A DNA stretch of 64,000 nt from Notospermus geniculatus (taxonomy: Eukaryota > Nemertea > Pilidiophora > Heteronemertea > Lineidae), in assembly GCA_002633025.1 (NCBI GenBank), contig NMRB01000288.1, positions 32,126-96,125 of the forward strand. The letters are read 5' to 3'. Within the stretch, counting starts at the first letter, position 1. Every line of letters starts with the position of its first letter. This document shows, piece after piece, positions 11,912 through 24,051 of the stretch. A model generated the notes under the pieces. The model was not told where the DNA came from, made no database searches, and saw only the letters and a list, made by a program, of their open reading frames with translations. The position numbers and the translations under genes were made by a program.

Positions 11912-12077
11912 TCAACACACCTGTAGATGGGGATGGGGATTTAGCACAGTGGTGTGCACGCTTTCCCTCAATGCTGGCGGTGTTGCCTTATGTGGAGGCG
12001 TGGGTTCGAATCCCGGTTCTGTCGATAGGCATACTGACCAACATAGTAGACCTATGATTATTTCAACACACCTGTAG
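11912..12077 (+). mobile_element. Complete short SINE with 15-bp target duplication
   Basis: The body at 11927-12062 carries a consensus Pol III A box, TAGCACAGTGG, and a consensus B box, GGGTTCGAATCCC. TCAACACACCTGTAG flanks it exactly at 11912-11926 and 12063-12077, the signature of LINE-driven retroposition. The perfect duplication indicates a recent insertion. Confidence 0.92.
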
Positions 12078-12287
12078 TTTTACACAACTAATTTCATGAT
12101 GTCTTGTTGGGAAAATGACGAATTTTAGCACGTTGTCCGCGAAAATGGACAAACTTTCCAGCCACAACGATTCAAATCTGCCATAAATTAGCTTGACAGG
12201 ATTTTGTCAATTTGTAGTCATTAATAACACTGTAGGAAGAGCAGTTTGACGGTCATCAATCTATTAATCGGGAGTTTTTTATTTAAT

Positions 12288-12417
12288 AGGGAGTTTTCGC
12301 AAAGCCCCCGAAACGCCAACGCGAACGTCTATCCTTTTGTTCGGTGATCTCGTCGTGGCATCGAACAATGGGTTTGGCGTTCGCGTTGGCGTTTCGGGGG
12401 CTTTGCGAAAACTCCCT
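12288..12417. mobile_element. Foldback MITE, 40-bp perfect arms
   Basis: Positions 12288-12327 and 12378-12417 are exact inverse complements beginning AGGGAGTTTTCGCAA, bounded by TA. The loop has a smaller TTGTTCG/CGAACAA pair. The ends resemble those of 56126-56245. Confidence 0.9.
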
Positions 12418-12546
12418 AATAATTCATGGAGTGAAAATAATCAGTAGGTCCAATGTGATGGTGCTTAATCCAGCCGTGTGCCCCCCAAACCCATCCTGAG
12501 AATATCAGGCGTTCTTACTGCTCGCTCCCTTCGTCACTGCAGAGTG

Positions 12547-12588
12547 GATGAAGAGGAGCGAGGTAAAAACCCCTGCTGTGGGAGGATG
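12547..12588. mobile_element. Half copy of the 37226 MITE
   Basis: The sequence GATGAAGAGGAGCGAGGTAA through CTGCTGTGGGAGGATG matches the right arm of 37226-37318. The left arm is lost or highly diverged. Confidence 0.7.
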
Positions 12589-14637
12589 CCCAAACCCAGG
12601 CGGTCTGATAGCTGTCAATTGGATCATGTGAGGGAGAATGGCAGTTCAGTCTGATCGATGCCAGCGCCACCCAGCGGATAAATGCCACAGGTTCCTCTTA
12701 AAAGCAGTTGTACCAGATTGCTAGGTTTTCAATTTCGTAATCATGGGGAAATCAGGACACGGGAACTAATTACAATACAGTTAAGTCACGCGACACTGTT
12801 TGTCGTTTACGTGTACTTTTCAGAACGAAAATAATCTCTTGGGAAACGATAACACACTGGCACGCGAGATGGCGCCCAGGGCTATGTCTGTTTGTCTAAA
12901 CTTAGGTAAATGCCATGCTTGATTCCAAAGAAACCAAGAAATTTGAATGACATATCGTTCGCGTTACAGTGGCTTCAAAAATAGTTGTCGACGTAGGCCT
13001 AGGTTTTAGTTACCAGCTCTAAAGAATTCCATTGCCTCAGGTCTATTTGTGAAGCGCCGATTCTGAACTAACATAGCATATTAGTAAGCATAAAGTTAGT
13101 AATCCAAAGCTAGAGCACAAAATGATGATATAATAAACAGAGGTCGTCCTCCACAAATTTAGCAAATTTTCGACCCCAACCGGTGTCTTCTTCAGGCTGG
13201 CACTTTCAAGTCGAGCTACCAGAAGTATTATCTAAAAAGTCATGAAATATGAAAGTCTGAAAATAAGGCCTAAAAAGTCATGAAGTTTTGTGTAATGGTA
13301 AAAGTCATTAAAATAAAAATTTACTAATTGTCGAACATCGTCTGCGTAAACAATGACACACAGAATTTATCAAACAACGCCGAGAATTCAGCAATTTTTC
13401 GATTTCTTGGCGACCAGATGGTCATAAAGTAAAGCTGAAAAGTCATATAAAAGTCATTAAAATGCGCGCACGTTTCGTGAGCACCACTTAATCAAGCGTT
13501 AACAGTAATACTCAGGCGATGCAGCGCACACGTCGTCAAACTGGCAACATTCTCACGACGAGAGCCCGATGACGATTTCTCCTGCGCCGCCTGAGATTGT
13601 ACCGACTATTGTCACAAGCTGTCAGTCCCGCGACAGCCGTCATCGTGAATGGATCTCTTCAGAGATGCCACCGTTTGGTTGTAATGATTGAAAACGATGC
13701 ACTTTCGCATGAAATCACGGCGGATTATTCATAAACGTTATATTTTTGTTTGTTATTGTCATAATTTGGGAAGGATATTGGATATTTGGCAATTTTACAG
13801 TGGATAGTGTCACAATCTCAGGACTACTGTTTTAATCATGTTGTTAACATAAGGTAAGTTGCTGTCAATGCTTGCTGACCGGTCACGTGGTTCCTCTCTG
13901 AACGCAGCGCGCGGTGAAGCAGCTTTTTGGACGGGAGACCAACAGATCACGGGTTCGATTCCGGGGCGGAGTCACCATGCACCTTGTACTCTAAACTGGT
14001 CTGAAAGGATCAAGTGATGCGCTGAATGAGCTGCTCCTTGAGTTCACCATAAATGTTTTTTTTGGAAAGATGGGGTTATAACATGAAGTGCTTTAAAGAT
14101 ACATGTAATATATCACGGATATTTTCGCGGGCCACGAAATTCATTGTTTATTTACATGTTGTTTGTTTATGTCCAGGGTTTCTTTGTCTTATGAGCAAAT
14201 TGTTGGTGGCATGCCCCTCTAGAAATTCTGTTGATTCCAAAAGTATTCATTTTGGTGGGTTGGCATGTCCCAAAAGTCCAAAATAACATACATGTAATGT
14301 AAACATTCATGTTTACAAACATTGAATGTAAACAATGAAGTCGTGATATATTATCTTTAAGACTGTGTCTATGCAATGAAAAGCGCTTCTTAATATTTTT
14401 TTGTCAGACTGTTATGTATACCTGTTTTGAATGTTCTGCTATTTTCACAGTGTTATGCAGGTAGAGGTCTCATAGCCTCGTGAACGTCCCCAAAATACTT
14501 GCCCGATGCGCACTTCAACGAATCAAGCCCTAGTTTTCAGCACCCAGTGAAAAACTGCAGGCAGAGCTCTAATGTATTCAGATAGAACAGAGTACATTTT
14601 ATACCTTGCACACTCACGTCGGAGGACGTAAACACTT
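12589..14637. other. No gene seen; repeat fragments
   Basis: At 13139-13196 (minus orientation) lies the conserved hairpin tail described at 30470. A B-box-like GGGTTCGATTCC occurs at about 13938 without a convincing A box. No exon could be supported. Confidence 0.4.
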
Positions 14638-15016
14638 TCTGAATGAGGAACCCGCAGAACTACGCCACGACGTGGCGCTGTCAGTGTAAGACCCGGAAGT
14701 CCTATTTTCTAACGGTATTTCCATTTACTTCTTGCCCCAAAATAAACCACTCTCTTTGGTTAAATTTTGATTAAATTAAACTGTCCTGTTTCATGTTCAA
14801 AGTTCTCCATATATCACTGCTTTGTTTTGTCAGAAATGCCACAGGATGCCAATACTGACAACGTATTTTGGGGAAATTTCCACGGAAAATTGTGTAGAAA
14901 AATGTATACATGCTTTGACGACGTGACGTCAACAGCGAAAAAAGTGACGTCAGTACGTCATTCGGGTCTTATACTGACTGCGCCATCTGCAGTCATGCGG
15001 GTTCCCCATTGAATAC
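14638..15016. mobile_element. MITE, about 60-bp inverted ends
   Basis: The left TGAATGAGGAACCCGC is mirrored by GCGGGTTCCCCATTGAA at the right. Both arms share a GACCCG..GTCTTA block in inverse order. The interior is non-coding. Confidence 0.7.
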
Positions 15017-15666
15017 AGTGTGGCTTTAACATGTCCGGTGATGTCAGTTTAGTTGCCTGTGTATCGGAAACGCCATTATTGTCAACATCCCTAAAAGCCG
15101 ACCCGTCATGCCCGTGACCCTAGACGCAACACGGAATAAAAAGGCCCGCGATTGATATCTAACATCATATTTGCTCCCCTGACATTTCGAACGACATAAA
15201 GCCAAAAATGTCACGAAAACGTATTCACCAAAATCCTGGACTAGCTATTATCGGCAGAACACTTGACACGCCACGTGACCTCTTTGACTCCCTGCCCCAA
15301 TTCCGCACAAAAGTCCTTTCAATTCCTTCTTACTTGATCTTGTCCCTGGAGCCTAAGACACGTCTGGGGCCATCGCCGTGACCCGCCTTTTTTTTCTTCG
15401 AACCGTTTAGGCATTTTGGTGTGAAATAGGTCCGTTATGCATTATCAATAAACTGTTAATCACATATGATTTGATAAGGCCTTACATTCACATTTGATAA
15501 GGCCTTTATCATGAAATACATGTATATACTGGATTTCCTTCCTTGAAAGGTAGGCTAATAATATTACGTCTTCACAAACACCTTCTTACCATAGCCGACT
15601 GTCTGTACCTGCAAGTTTCAAGTGTGGTGGACGGAGCCGCTAAAGGGGAGTCCAAAAGACTTTAAA

Positions 15667-15813
15667 CAGGTGTGATAGGAATCGAAGTCCCCTGGGCAGC
15701 AATGTCAGCTTCCATTGTCCTCATGACGATTAAATTGAAATTCACCCACATGAATGTTCTACATTATTATTTCCCGGACATTTTTTCCAGGGACTTTTGA
15801 CCCTATCACACCG
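15667..15813. mobile_element. MITE, CAGGTGTGATAGGAA family
   Basis: CAGGTGTGATAGGAATCGAA at the left pairs with CCTATCACACCGG at the right. Relatives are at 19283, 26322 and 31577. Confidence 0.75.
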
Positions 15814-15908
15814 GTCTCTCTTAGGCCTATACCCGACTGTATACATTTGTACACTGCCTTGTTCTGGGTCAAAACGTGTTTTTTTGTCTACTTACTTTTT
15901 CATTACTA

Positions 15909-15930
15909 CTACATGTACATGTACATGTAC
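15909..15930. repeat. (TACATG)n microsatellite
   Basis: A self-complementary hexamer is repeated. Similar short runs lie at 22693-22714 and 26739-26756. Confidence 0.8.
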
Positions 15931-16424
15931 CTTGGAGGTTATACTGACTTTGATAAGGCCTAATTATAATTCTTGCAAGCTACTACCTAGAAAAGAACAC
16001 GTCATGTCTTTACAGTTTCGAAGCTTATGGACAGGACACAAGAGTCTTTACAGTAAACCACCCCATTCGTCTTCATCAATGCCATAACCAGTCGAGCATA
16101 CTCAAAATATGATGAATTTACAGCCAGACATACTTGAGTCAAAACCAACATCATTATGTTTAATATTTCATACGTCTGAAGTGTCACCTTTCATACATGT
16201 TCAGCACGTCGATCAATTTGGCATAAACCACTTGAGACCGTACAGAAATCGGTTATGTGCAAGTCAGGCGTGGACGGTCTTTCCAAAGACGCCTGGTGTT
16301 TACCATTTCAAATTACAATACGATAACTTAGAGCCATGTCGCCTGTGTCTGAGTGTCCGCCCACTTAGCATACGATTATATTTCATATTAATATTTCTTG
16401 TCAACAAAATGATCCATCGGCCGC

Positions 16425-17245
16425 ACTTGGGCCAACCTACGTCCAATGCAGATACATCTTCTGCATTTGGGCCAACCTACGTCCAATGCAGATACATCTT
16501 CTGCTCTTGGGACAACCTACCTCCAATGCAGACGGCATCTTCTGCATTGGGACAACCTACGTCCAATGCAGATAGTCGCCCTTTCGGGCCTACCTCCGTC
16601 CGATGCAGATCCACCATCGCCTGTAGGGCCTACTCGGCCTAACAGCGTCCAATGCAGATCCATAGCATGATTGACCTCGCCAGGTCCAGTCCAGATTCCT
16701 CGTCTGTACGTGGGCCTACCTAGATCTGTCGCCTGTACACATGGGTCTACCTATACGTCCAATGCAGACCTGTCGCCTGTACTTTGACCAACCTACGTCG
16801 AATGCAGATCTGTCCCCTGTTGGCCTACTTGTGCCTCCCTACGTCGAATGCAGATCTGTCGCCTGCAGGCCTACCTGGGCCTACCTTCGTCGAATGCAGA
16901 TCTGTCGCCTGTACTTGGGCCTACCTTGGAGGAATTATACTGATAATTCAGTATAATTCCTCCAAGGGCCTACCTACGTCGAATGCAGATCTGTCGCCTG
17001 TACTTGGGCCTACATGTACCTACGTCGAATGCAGATTTGTCGCCTGTACTTGGGCCTACGTACGTCGAATGCCGATCTGTCGCCTGTACTCGGGCCTACC
17101 TACATCGAATGCAGATCTGTCGCCTGTACTTGGGCCTACCTACATCGAATGCAGATCTGTCGCCTGTACTCGGGCCTACCTACATGTACGTCGAATGCAG
17201 ATCTGCCGCCTGTACTTGGGCCTACGTAGGTCCAATCCAGATCCG
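16425..17245. repeat. 40-bp minisatellite, about 18 units
   Basis: The unit CTACGTCGAATGCAGATCTG, then TCGCCTGTACTTGGGC, repeats with a 40-base period in its homogeneous right part (17106 to 17146). The first five units form a distinct subfamily with TACATCTTCTGCA. Open frames across the array encode repetitive peptides in all frames and look incidental. An ultra-short palindrome interrupts it at 16925-16966. Confidence 0.95.
16918..16973. mobile_element. Ultra-short palindromic element, 42 bp, 7-bp duplication
   Basis: The body at 16925-16966 is a perfect palindrome: 19-base arms CTTGGAGGAATTATACTGA around TAAT. GGCCTAC occurs immediately on both sides (16918-16924 and 16967-16973). The surrounding minisatellite consensus has only one such string, which gives an internal empty-site reference. 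It is the best copy of the family. Confidence 0.92.
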
Positions 17246-17725
17246 TCGCCCGTAGTTATACTATTGAAAAGCGGAAAATAAAAGTTTTCGGCCTGTTTTT
17301 GTGAACGGTCCCGTGGTGTGAGGTCTTCATTGATGAACTCTGAGACCATACAAGGCCGCGGCCTGTCCCACAAACCCCCGGGCGTGCTCCATCTAAGCTT
17401 GTGTCCGCCCGGGAAACCTTCTATAATCGCTGCAATAACAGGTGAAATGGTATTATTCGACATGTTTGATATGGATATAATATTAATGTAACGTATTTGT
17501 CAGTAAGGAAATGGTTTGTTATTTCTTACCTAGTGTCGCTTGGTGTGTGCATACATTGATCGCTGTTGACCCGTTATGCACTGATATATCAGCAACGAAA
17601 AAAATAGGTTGTCTCACATTTAATACCTGGTAAAAAAATTGGCGATTGTCACTTTTGTAATTAGGCCTACGGGTTCGATTCTCAGCTTGAGTCGAAACTG
17701 TATTTAATTCAGAAAGTGCTTACAA

Positions 17726-17982
17726 GGGAGTAAGAAATAAACGTGGAAAATAAGAAGTGGGAAATTTTGGAATTTTGCGCGAATTTTTCAATTTTTTCAT
17801 TTGGTAGAAATTTGTTTTCCATTTTGAGAAATTTTCTCAAATGACATGACATTTTGTCTGATTTTTCGGGCGATATTTCTCGAAATGAGAAAAAAAATTC
17901 TCCCACTTTGAGATATTGAAATATTCGCGCAAAATGCCAAAATTTCCCACTTCTTATTTTCCACTTTTATTTCTTACTTCCT
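17726..17982. mobile_element. Large foldback MITE
   Basis: The arms of about 75 bases begin GGAGTAAGAAATAAACGTGG at the left and are inverted at the right (CCACTTTTATTTCTTACTTC). Both include TTTTGCGCGAAT or its inverse. It is AT-rich and non-coding. Confidence 0.85.
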
Positions 17983-18047
17983 TTTACGTCCTACGACGTT
18001 AGTGTAGTGTAAAACCAATGTACTACATTTGCTCTATCTCAATACAC

Positions 18048-18199
18048 CTGGGGCCGGTTGCACAAAAGCATACTAGGCCTAGTATCATTCTATCTCCTAG
18101 TTGGCTTCTAACTTTGTATGCGTTTGTATACGAAGTTAGAAGCCAACTAGGAGATAGAATGATACTAGGCCTAGTATGCTTTTGTGCAACCGGCCCCAG
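18048..18199. mobile_element. Near-perfect foldback MITE, TTGCACAAAA family
   Basis: The arms of about 70 bases differ by a single base. The ends are CTGGGGCCGGTTGCACAAAA and its complement, and each arm contains CTAGGCCTAG. It is much younger than the copy at 2121-2279. Confidence 0.95.
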
Positions 18200-20311
18200 A
18201 GCTCTTCCTGCAGTTTTTTTCTCAATGTGTGCCGAAAACTATAGGGCTTGGTTCTTCGAAGTACGGGCTGCGTATCAGCATAAAGGAATCAACCATAAAG
18301 GTTTAACTGCGAACGATGAGCTTACTGAGGGATACACTTCCTGTGTTGCCACCAGATGTCTCTCACTGCCTGAATTTTGGCTTTACGTAATAGGCACGAG
18401 CTTCAACTTTTTTTGTGGTGAAGAGGTACATGAACGTGCCAACATGATGCTTTGAATTCCATTTCTGACGATAACTGAGGTATTTTCAGCACAATTAGTG
18501 TTCCATGTACAAATGTACGTCAGCCTATTCAAATGTACACCGATGACCCTGAACACACATCGTTCGTGTGGTTCTCATAAATTCAGACCTTTTGTATCAT
18601 AAAATCAACTAGTCGGAATTCAACAAAATTTGCAGTGAATGTGCAGAAGGGTCTTGCCTATCACATGGAAACGTCAGAATGCAAATCTGTTGGGTTTTAA
18701 AGGGATATTGTCCACATTTATAAAATGCTAAATTTGNCCCACATGAACTGCACATAGGTAGCTTATTCCAACCCGTGCGTGACAAAATGAATACACAACA
18801 TCGGAACATTCGTAGTTTCGTCATTATGAGAAACACAGTCATCAACATAAAATAAAACAGTCTTCAACTGCCTTGAAATCACCACTAATGAACGGTCGTG
18901 CAATTTTCGTGCACTCCTTGTAAGTTTTTTTTGTAAAATCCTCATAAATTATGCAAACTACCACTTCTATCTCATCCTAAATCTTAATTGCTAACATTTT
19001 TTTTCATATTTGTAGTTAGAATGCTATGTTTTCGATGTCTCCATTGAACGCCGCTTACAAAAGGGGGTTATTTTACGCTTCGGGACCGTTCCTGTCCTAA
19101 CGCGGAAGCGGAACAGCAGGGGACAACTCTCGCTCTATTATTATCGATGACACATTTTATCTATTCTCGGAAGAATACGGTATTTTTTGTGATCCGTCAA
19201 GTAATTGAGCCCGAATCATGTACTTTAAGGTGCAGACAACCGGCAACGGTGTGGCATGATTCTAGGCCCCAAGGAATCTAGTCAGGTGTGACAGGAAAGA
19301 AAGTCCCTAGGAAAAACTGTCCTAGGGACGAAAGATCCTGTTGTTACATTCTAATCTGAGGCGACTGGTTTTTATAGCCATGTACCTTAATCCGTCATTC
19401 AACATTAGAAGCGGACACTTTTACTGGGGGACACTCTTTACTGCTACACCTGTCTTGATGCTGAAGGGGGTATATCGTCGATACATTGCTACAGATTACG
19501 ACCATTCGAGTTTGACCCTACACAGACGATTGTAACTAGGACCTGCATTCCTAGGACTTCCATTCCTTTCGCACCCCCGGCTCTGAATAAATTATGATAA
19601 TGATGGCAAAAAGCATGAAAACGCAGACGTGGCAATGTCCGGTGTCAAGGGTTGCCACGAATCAACGCGGATAAAAATTCAGTACAAAAATGTATGTCAA
19701 AAATTGATAAGCGAGCTGTTTTTGGTTTACCCACTATCTTCTGATTACAGCTGTCGCAGATATCAATTTTCAAAATGGCTGCACATCCGGGAATTTCTGA
19801 CACGCGCCATGAAACAATCAACGCCACTCAACTTCTCTCTTGACGAAACAATTTTACCGCCACTTTAATGAATCAGAAGAAGAGAAGCGGCTGTTTTCAA
19901 GAGGCCATCGCTAAAAGTTGAAAATGCATTGTTTCGAGGGTTCGTCCCGTGCGTTAGTGGACTTGGAGGGTCCCCATGGATACGTTTAACCACGTGTATT
20001 GGTTTGCCATGATTTGACAAGATTTTGTGAAAATTTCATCATGTGTTAGTTCGCTGTGATGTGTTCTGTTGTGAACAGAAGCGATCTGCCCCCCCGTGAG
20101 TGCCCGTTATGCCGCAAAATTACGGTTTTTCGACCATGATTTGAGCGTATTTGGCACATCTTTTCATAAAGCATTTAGTAATGTGATCGGCGATAGGTGG
20201 CTTAAGATCGCTTGCAACATTACGCATGCTCAAAAGTACTAGAACAACGATACACGGTTCACTCCACACCACACGTACTAACCGGGCCGCTGCGAAAACT
20301 CGCTATTATAA
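18200..20311. other. No gene seen
   Basis: Short open frames lack splice context or coding character. At 19283-19350 a hairpin with AGGTGTGACAGGAA ends belongs to the 15667 family. One ambiguous base lies at 18737. Confidence 0.4.
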
Positions 20312-20313
20312 AC

Positions 20314-20476
20314 TGTTTACACATGCAACTTGTCGTGTGCAACTTCATGCATTAACCTGACGAGACCCAAGTTGCATACGGGCATGCAACTTGTTGCAAC
20401 TGGATCACGCTGGATGTTGCTATGTGTAAACGTCACAACATGTTGCAGGTTGCAGCAACTTGCAACCTGGTAAACC
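20314..20476. mobile_element. GCAACTTG-array element fragment
   Basis: It begins GTTTACACATGCAACTTG and contains at least seven copies of TTGCAAC or its complement in both orientations, ending near GCAACCTGGTAAAC. The same motif array fills 63425-63810. Confidence 0.7.
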
Positions 20477-21066
20477 CCTTAACACAATGGGGACCTAGTG
20501 TACACATCGTAAGAAGTAATGTTGCAGTATGTAGTGAAAATCGAAAAACATAACAAAAAAAGTCAAACGACGGTTTAGCAGATTCCACCACGCTTTACAA
20601 TCCTGCGTCTCTTTCGTCACTCAAGGTACATGTACTTCATGTTCGCCATAAGTACCCGAGTGGGTTATTCTAAAAACAGGCACGCGATGCTGCAAAGGCG
20701 CGCCGGCACCCCGGGGTACTTACAAAACGCGCACACGGCCGGACAGCCGGTGTGAACATTCGGTGACCAGATTTGATATTTTGGTGAGAAAATGTCCGTT
20801 CAGGCGTGAGAATGTTTTCTTGTTGATATAAATGTGGTGACAGCAATCCTGGAGACTGCATGGTTTCCGATTTCAGAAGCCTCCATACAGGGTCGGTGTC
20901 CTCTGGTGTCCGGAGCGTGCGTTTTTGTCGAGTCTGCCCTCTGCAGCGTAGTGTTTTAAACTCATGAAACTGAAAGTCGTCAAAGTGGGCCTAACACAAA
21001 TACGACGAAAAGCTACATGTAAATGTGTTAGCCAAGATACAGAATAGCACAAAATTGACACACAAA

Positions 21067-21140
21067 ATGATAATAAGCAAGAAGTCAATCTCCAGAATTC
21101 ACGAATTTTCGACCCCAACCGGGGTCTTTTTCAAGTAAAT
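21067..21140 (-). repeat. Conserved hairpin tail
   Basis: The reverse strand carries GACCCCGGTTGGGGTC followed by GAAAATTC. It is one of five or six copies (see 30470). Confidence 0.75.
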
Positions 21141-21219
21141 GTGTTACTTATACATGTAGATGTGGTAAAAATCCATTTGATGACGTAGTACTAGGCGATA
21201 TTGACGTAACATGGCCCAG

Positions 21220-21444
21220 ACACCCAGTGTTCCCCACGGATTTCTTAAAGGTAGGGTGGTACCCTTGAAATTCCAGGTTTTCCCATTAGGGGTACTTTTT
21301 CAGATAGGGGAATGTAATAGAAAACCATTACAAAATTGGACTGCAAGATAGGGTGGCTACTTCTATGGCATGTATGGTAGGGTGGTAGCATGCTAAGGTA
21401 GAGTGGGCCACCCTAACAAAAAGCAATGCGGAGAACACTGGACA
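21220..21444. mobile_element. hAT-like MITE
   Basis: The left CAGTGTTCCCCACGGA and right TGCGGAGAACACTG are imperfect inverted ends of the hAT type. The interior repeats GTAGGGTGG. No clean 8-bp duplication is visible, so the superfamily is tentative. Confidence 0.6.
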
Positions 21445-22084
21445 CTGTTGCAATTTCTCAATCATTTGAATAATAGATTTACCTCTTTTAATATATTTTT
21501 TTATTATATTTATTTTTATTTATTTATTATAAATTCGTGGGTTATTACACCTCTCTATAAGGGGCACCTTTGGAACTAAATAAACGCTGATTACAGAGGT
21601 CAACATAATATAAATGGCAAGTCGGGGTGGAACTTTGATGTCGAGAGGTGTCTGCCCGCCGATGTGTCCTAAAAGGGAGGTTTTCATGTGTTTGCAGAAC
21701 CGTGCCACGGGAGCATCCTTCTTTGTCTGATGTCTCACCCGAACTAAAACATATTCAGACTCCCGGGGAGGTTACAGCGGTGGGTTATCGGGAATCTATT
21801 TCAGACAATGGAAGCATCGACGCCGTCTGATCGTCAATTATCTCAAATGTAAACAAACTGATCAGCTTAGCAACCGTTGAATTCGATGCAGATCGCGTGG
21901 GCTAGTTCATCTAATGGTACTGAGTTTGAAAATTCAAATTCTATGTCAGTTTTTACAGTTTTTGGCAAAAAATGTTACACCGACACTGTCTGTTATTCGA
22001 AATTTTATGGCATTATTGATATAGGATGCGAGGAGCCTTGGGCCAAGTGGGATAAATCATCCCTGGCTCTTCAATCCGTCGCAT
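21445..22084. other. No gene seen
   Basis: An AT-rich stretch at 21480-21530 is followed by a degraded mariner-like block (GTTATTACACCTCTCTATAA). Confidence 0.4.
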
Positions 22085-22425
22085 AAGACAGCAAGCCGTG
22101 GTGGTTTGTACCTTGCGCCTGCGTAAGGCCGAATGGGTGAATGTCGTCCTGGGTGATCCTAAATGTCACCCAGGATAAAACTGGGTGACCCTAAACGTCT
22201 CCCAGGACATGGCTGGGTGACGTTTAGACCCCAAACGTCACCCAGTTTGAAAATCGCGCCATTTTAAAACCCATGACGACATTCACCCATTCGGCCTTAG
22301 TAAGGGCAAGTAAAAGACCCCATCCAAGTGAGGAACATGAGTAGCTTGAGATGGCTTCTTCTGATTTACCTACTTACCAGGGCCAACAATGTTATGGCTT
22401 CGGCCCTGAAGAAAAAACTGAAACT
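22085..22425 (+). mobile_element. SINE body split by a MITE
   Basis: The SINE body (GACCCCATCCAAGTGAGGAA, GCTTCGGCCCTGA) is interrupted at 22125-22298 by a MITE with 24-base perfect ends starting AAGGCCGAATGGGTGAATGT. That MITE carries several internal GGGTGAC and GTCACCC motifs. Sequence continuity across it with the SINE at 10118 supports the nesting. Confidence 0.75.
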
Positions 22426-23818
22426 AATGCAATATCGGATGCGAAAAGCATCGGTGCTATGTGTCAGGCGATTTGGTGCAGTATACCGCTGGTTCGATTC
22501 CAGTTGTGGAATTTTAATTGCCATCAAAGTCTGGATGAAGACCACAGTGCAATCGATTGTCTTCGGACACTTTCACAGGGGACAAAATATTCTATTACAC
22601 CATGTATAGTGAACCAATAGCTAAACTGTGCAGCCGCCAACACTGAGCACATGAATGGGGCATCACCAACACTGAGTCACATGTATGGGGCTTTACATGT
22701 ACATGTACATGTATTTAGTTGCACCCTGTAGTGTTTAGTTGTCGTAAAGGGGTAAGGGTGACAGAAAAGGGACAAAGGCTTAAATGTCATCGTTGTCTCA
22801 AAAACAACATGAGTGCAGCCTCTCTTTACTGCACTATTATTAAATTCTTTAGATAATGGGAAAATCAATTATAAGACCTTGTTCCCTCTTCACCACGACA
22901 CCATAATGAATATTCATATATGCTAATTACATGTACTCAATTTACATGATGTACATCAGTGCATTAATGAGACTCTATGATAGATCATGTTATTGTCGCT
23001 AACATCTGTCCAGGCTTGTCATAGCCACGTGTGACCCTTTTAAAAATAAAGGGCCAAACATCGGCTCAACCACAAAGGGGCTAAGGGTCATAAAACTTAA
23101 AATACACAGTTGAGTTTGTTATCCATGAGGCCCCCTGTGTCTTAACGTGCCCAGACAAGACTTCGCCCCTTCCCGCGCTCCTAAATCAGTCCCTTCTATT
23201 CTTATCAGTAGATTTGTCACAATTTGAAACCCTTTTTCTGTCACAATGGTGTTGGTGCCCCTCGATCAAAAGGAATGTTATTTTTGCCTCCCTATATTGT
23301 CCTTACGATAGGACCCTTCATCAGATTGTGTCCCTTACTGCATATGACAATAAGGGACAAGTTTTCTGGACGGCCATGCATGGTAATTGTACTAAACGTC
23401 TAAAAGGGTTTCTTTGATGATGTGACCTTTTACCCTGACTTTTTGGTCCCTTAGCTGTTCACAGTTTTTCCGACTGGTTAGTAAACTAAAATAACTGCTG
23501 GAGCACACCAGGTGTCATGTTGTACGAGTTAACCCTCTTTAATTCTGATTCTGATTCTGATAATGATGTAATGCTCACATCTACCTTGAGTCCTTCCTTC
23601 CCACTGAATCTTGTCCTGGACCTGTCGAATAGAAAGGTCTTAGGAGATTTCAGTAAAGCTGGGAGCACATATAAATTCATGTGAGATCATCTCACTGTCA
23701 TTCGCCCCTAAAAGCTGGCAGTCGGCCCGATTGGAAAGTGTGTCAGAGTCGTGTCAGGGCAAAAAAAAAACACAAAAAAATTGCAGAGATCAGACAGCAC
23801 GCATAGGTTTAAAGGAGC
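22426..23818. other. No gene seen
   Basis: A tRNA-like B box, GGTTCGATTCC, occurs at about 22491 without a convincing rest of the molecule. A (TACATG)n run is at 22693. No exon is supported. Confidence 0.4.
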
Positions 23819-24051
23819 TGGACGTCCAAGTTGTAAACACTCACTCACTGGTTCTCTATCCACGCGACGCCTGCGGTGCTGCCACCTATTGTCGGTAATA
23901 TGTACTGACGTGAATATCGTGAGTGAGTTGCATTGGACCGGTCTAACGATCACTGGTGCTGCCACCTTCACGAAGGAATAAAACTAGTTTGCTGGCCACT
24001 GTTTGTAAACAAACCAGTTTGTTTACAACTTGGACGTCCAGCTCCTTTAAG
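23819..24051. mobile_element. TTAA-flanked MITE (AGGAGCTGGACGTCC family)
   Basis: TTAA at 23819-23822 and 24048-24051 borders perfect inverted ends AGGAGCTGGACGTCCAAGTT that continue to GTAAAC. The first six bases after TTAA match the AGGAGCACGGT family, so both may use related transposases. Confidence 0.85.

Noticed and set aside
16109-17281. Long open frames of 71-177 codons over the minisatellite
   Set aside because: They follow from repeat unit sequence and occur in several frames at once, without splice or start support.
18018-18455. 145-codon open frame
   Set aside because: It runs through a young foldback MITE and has no recognisable protein character.
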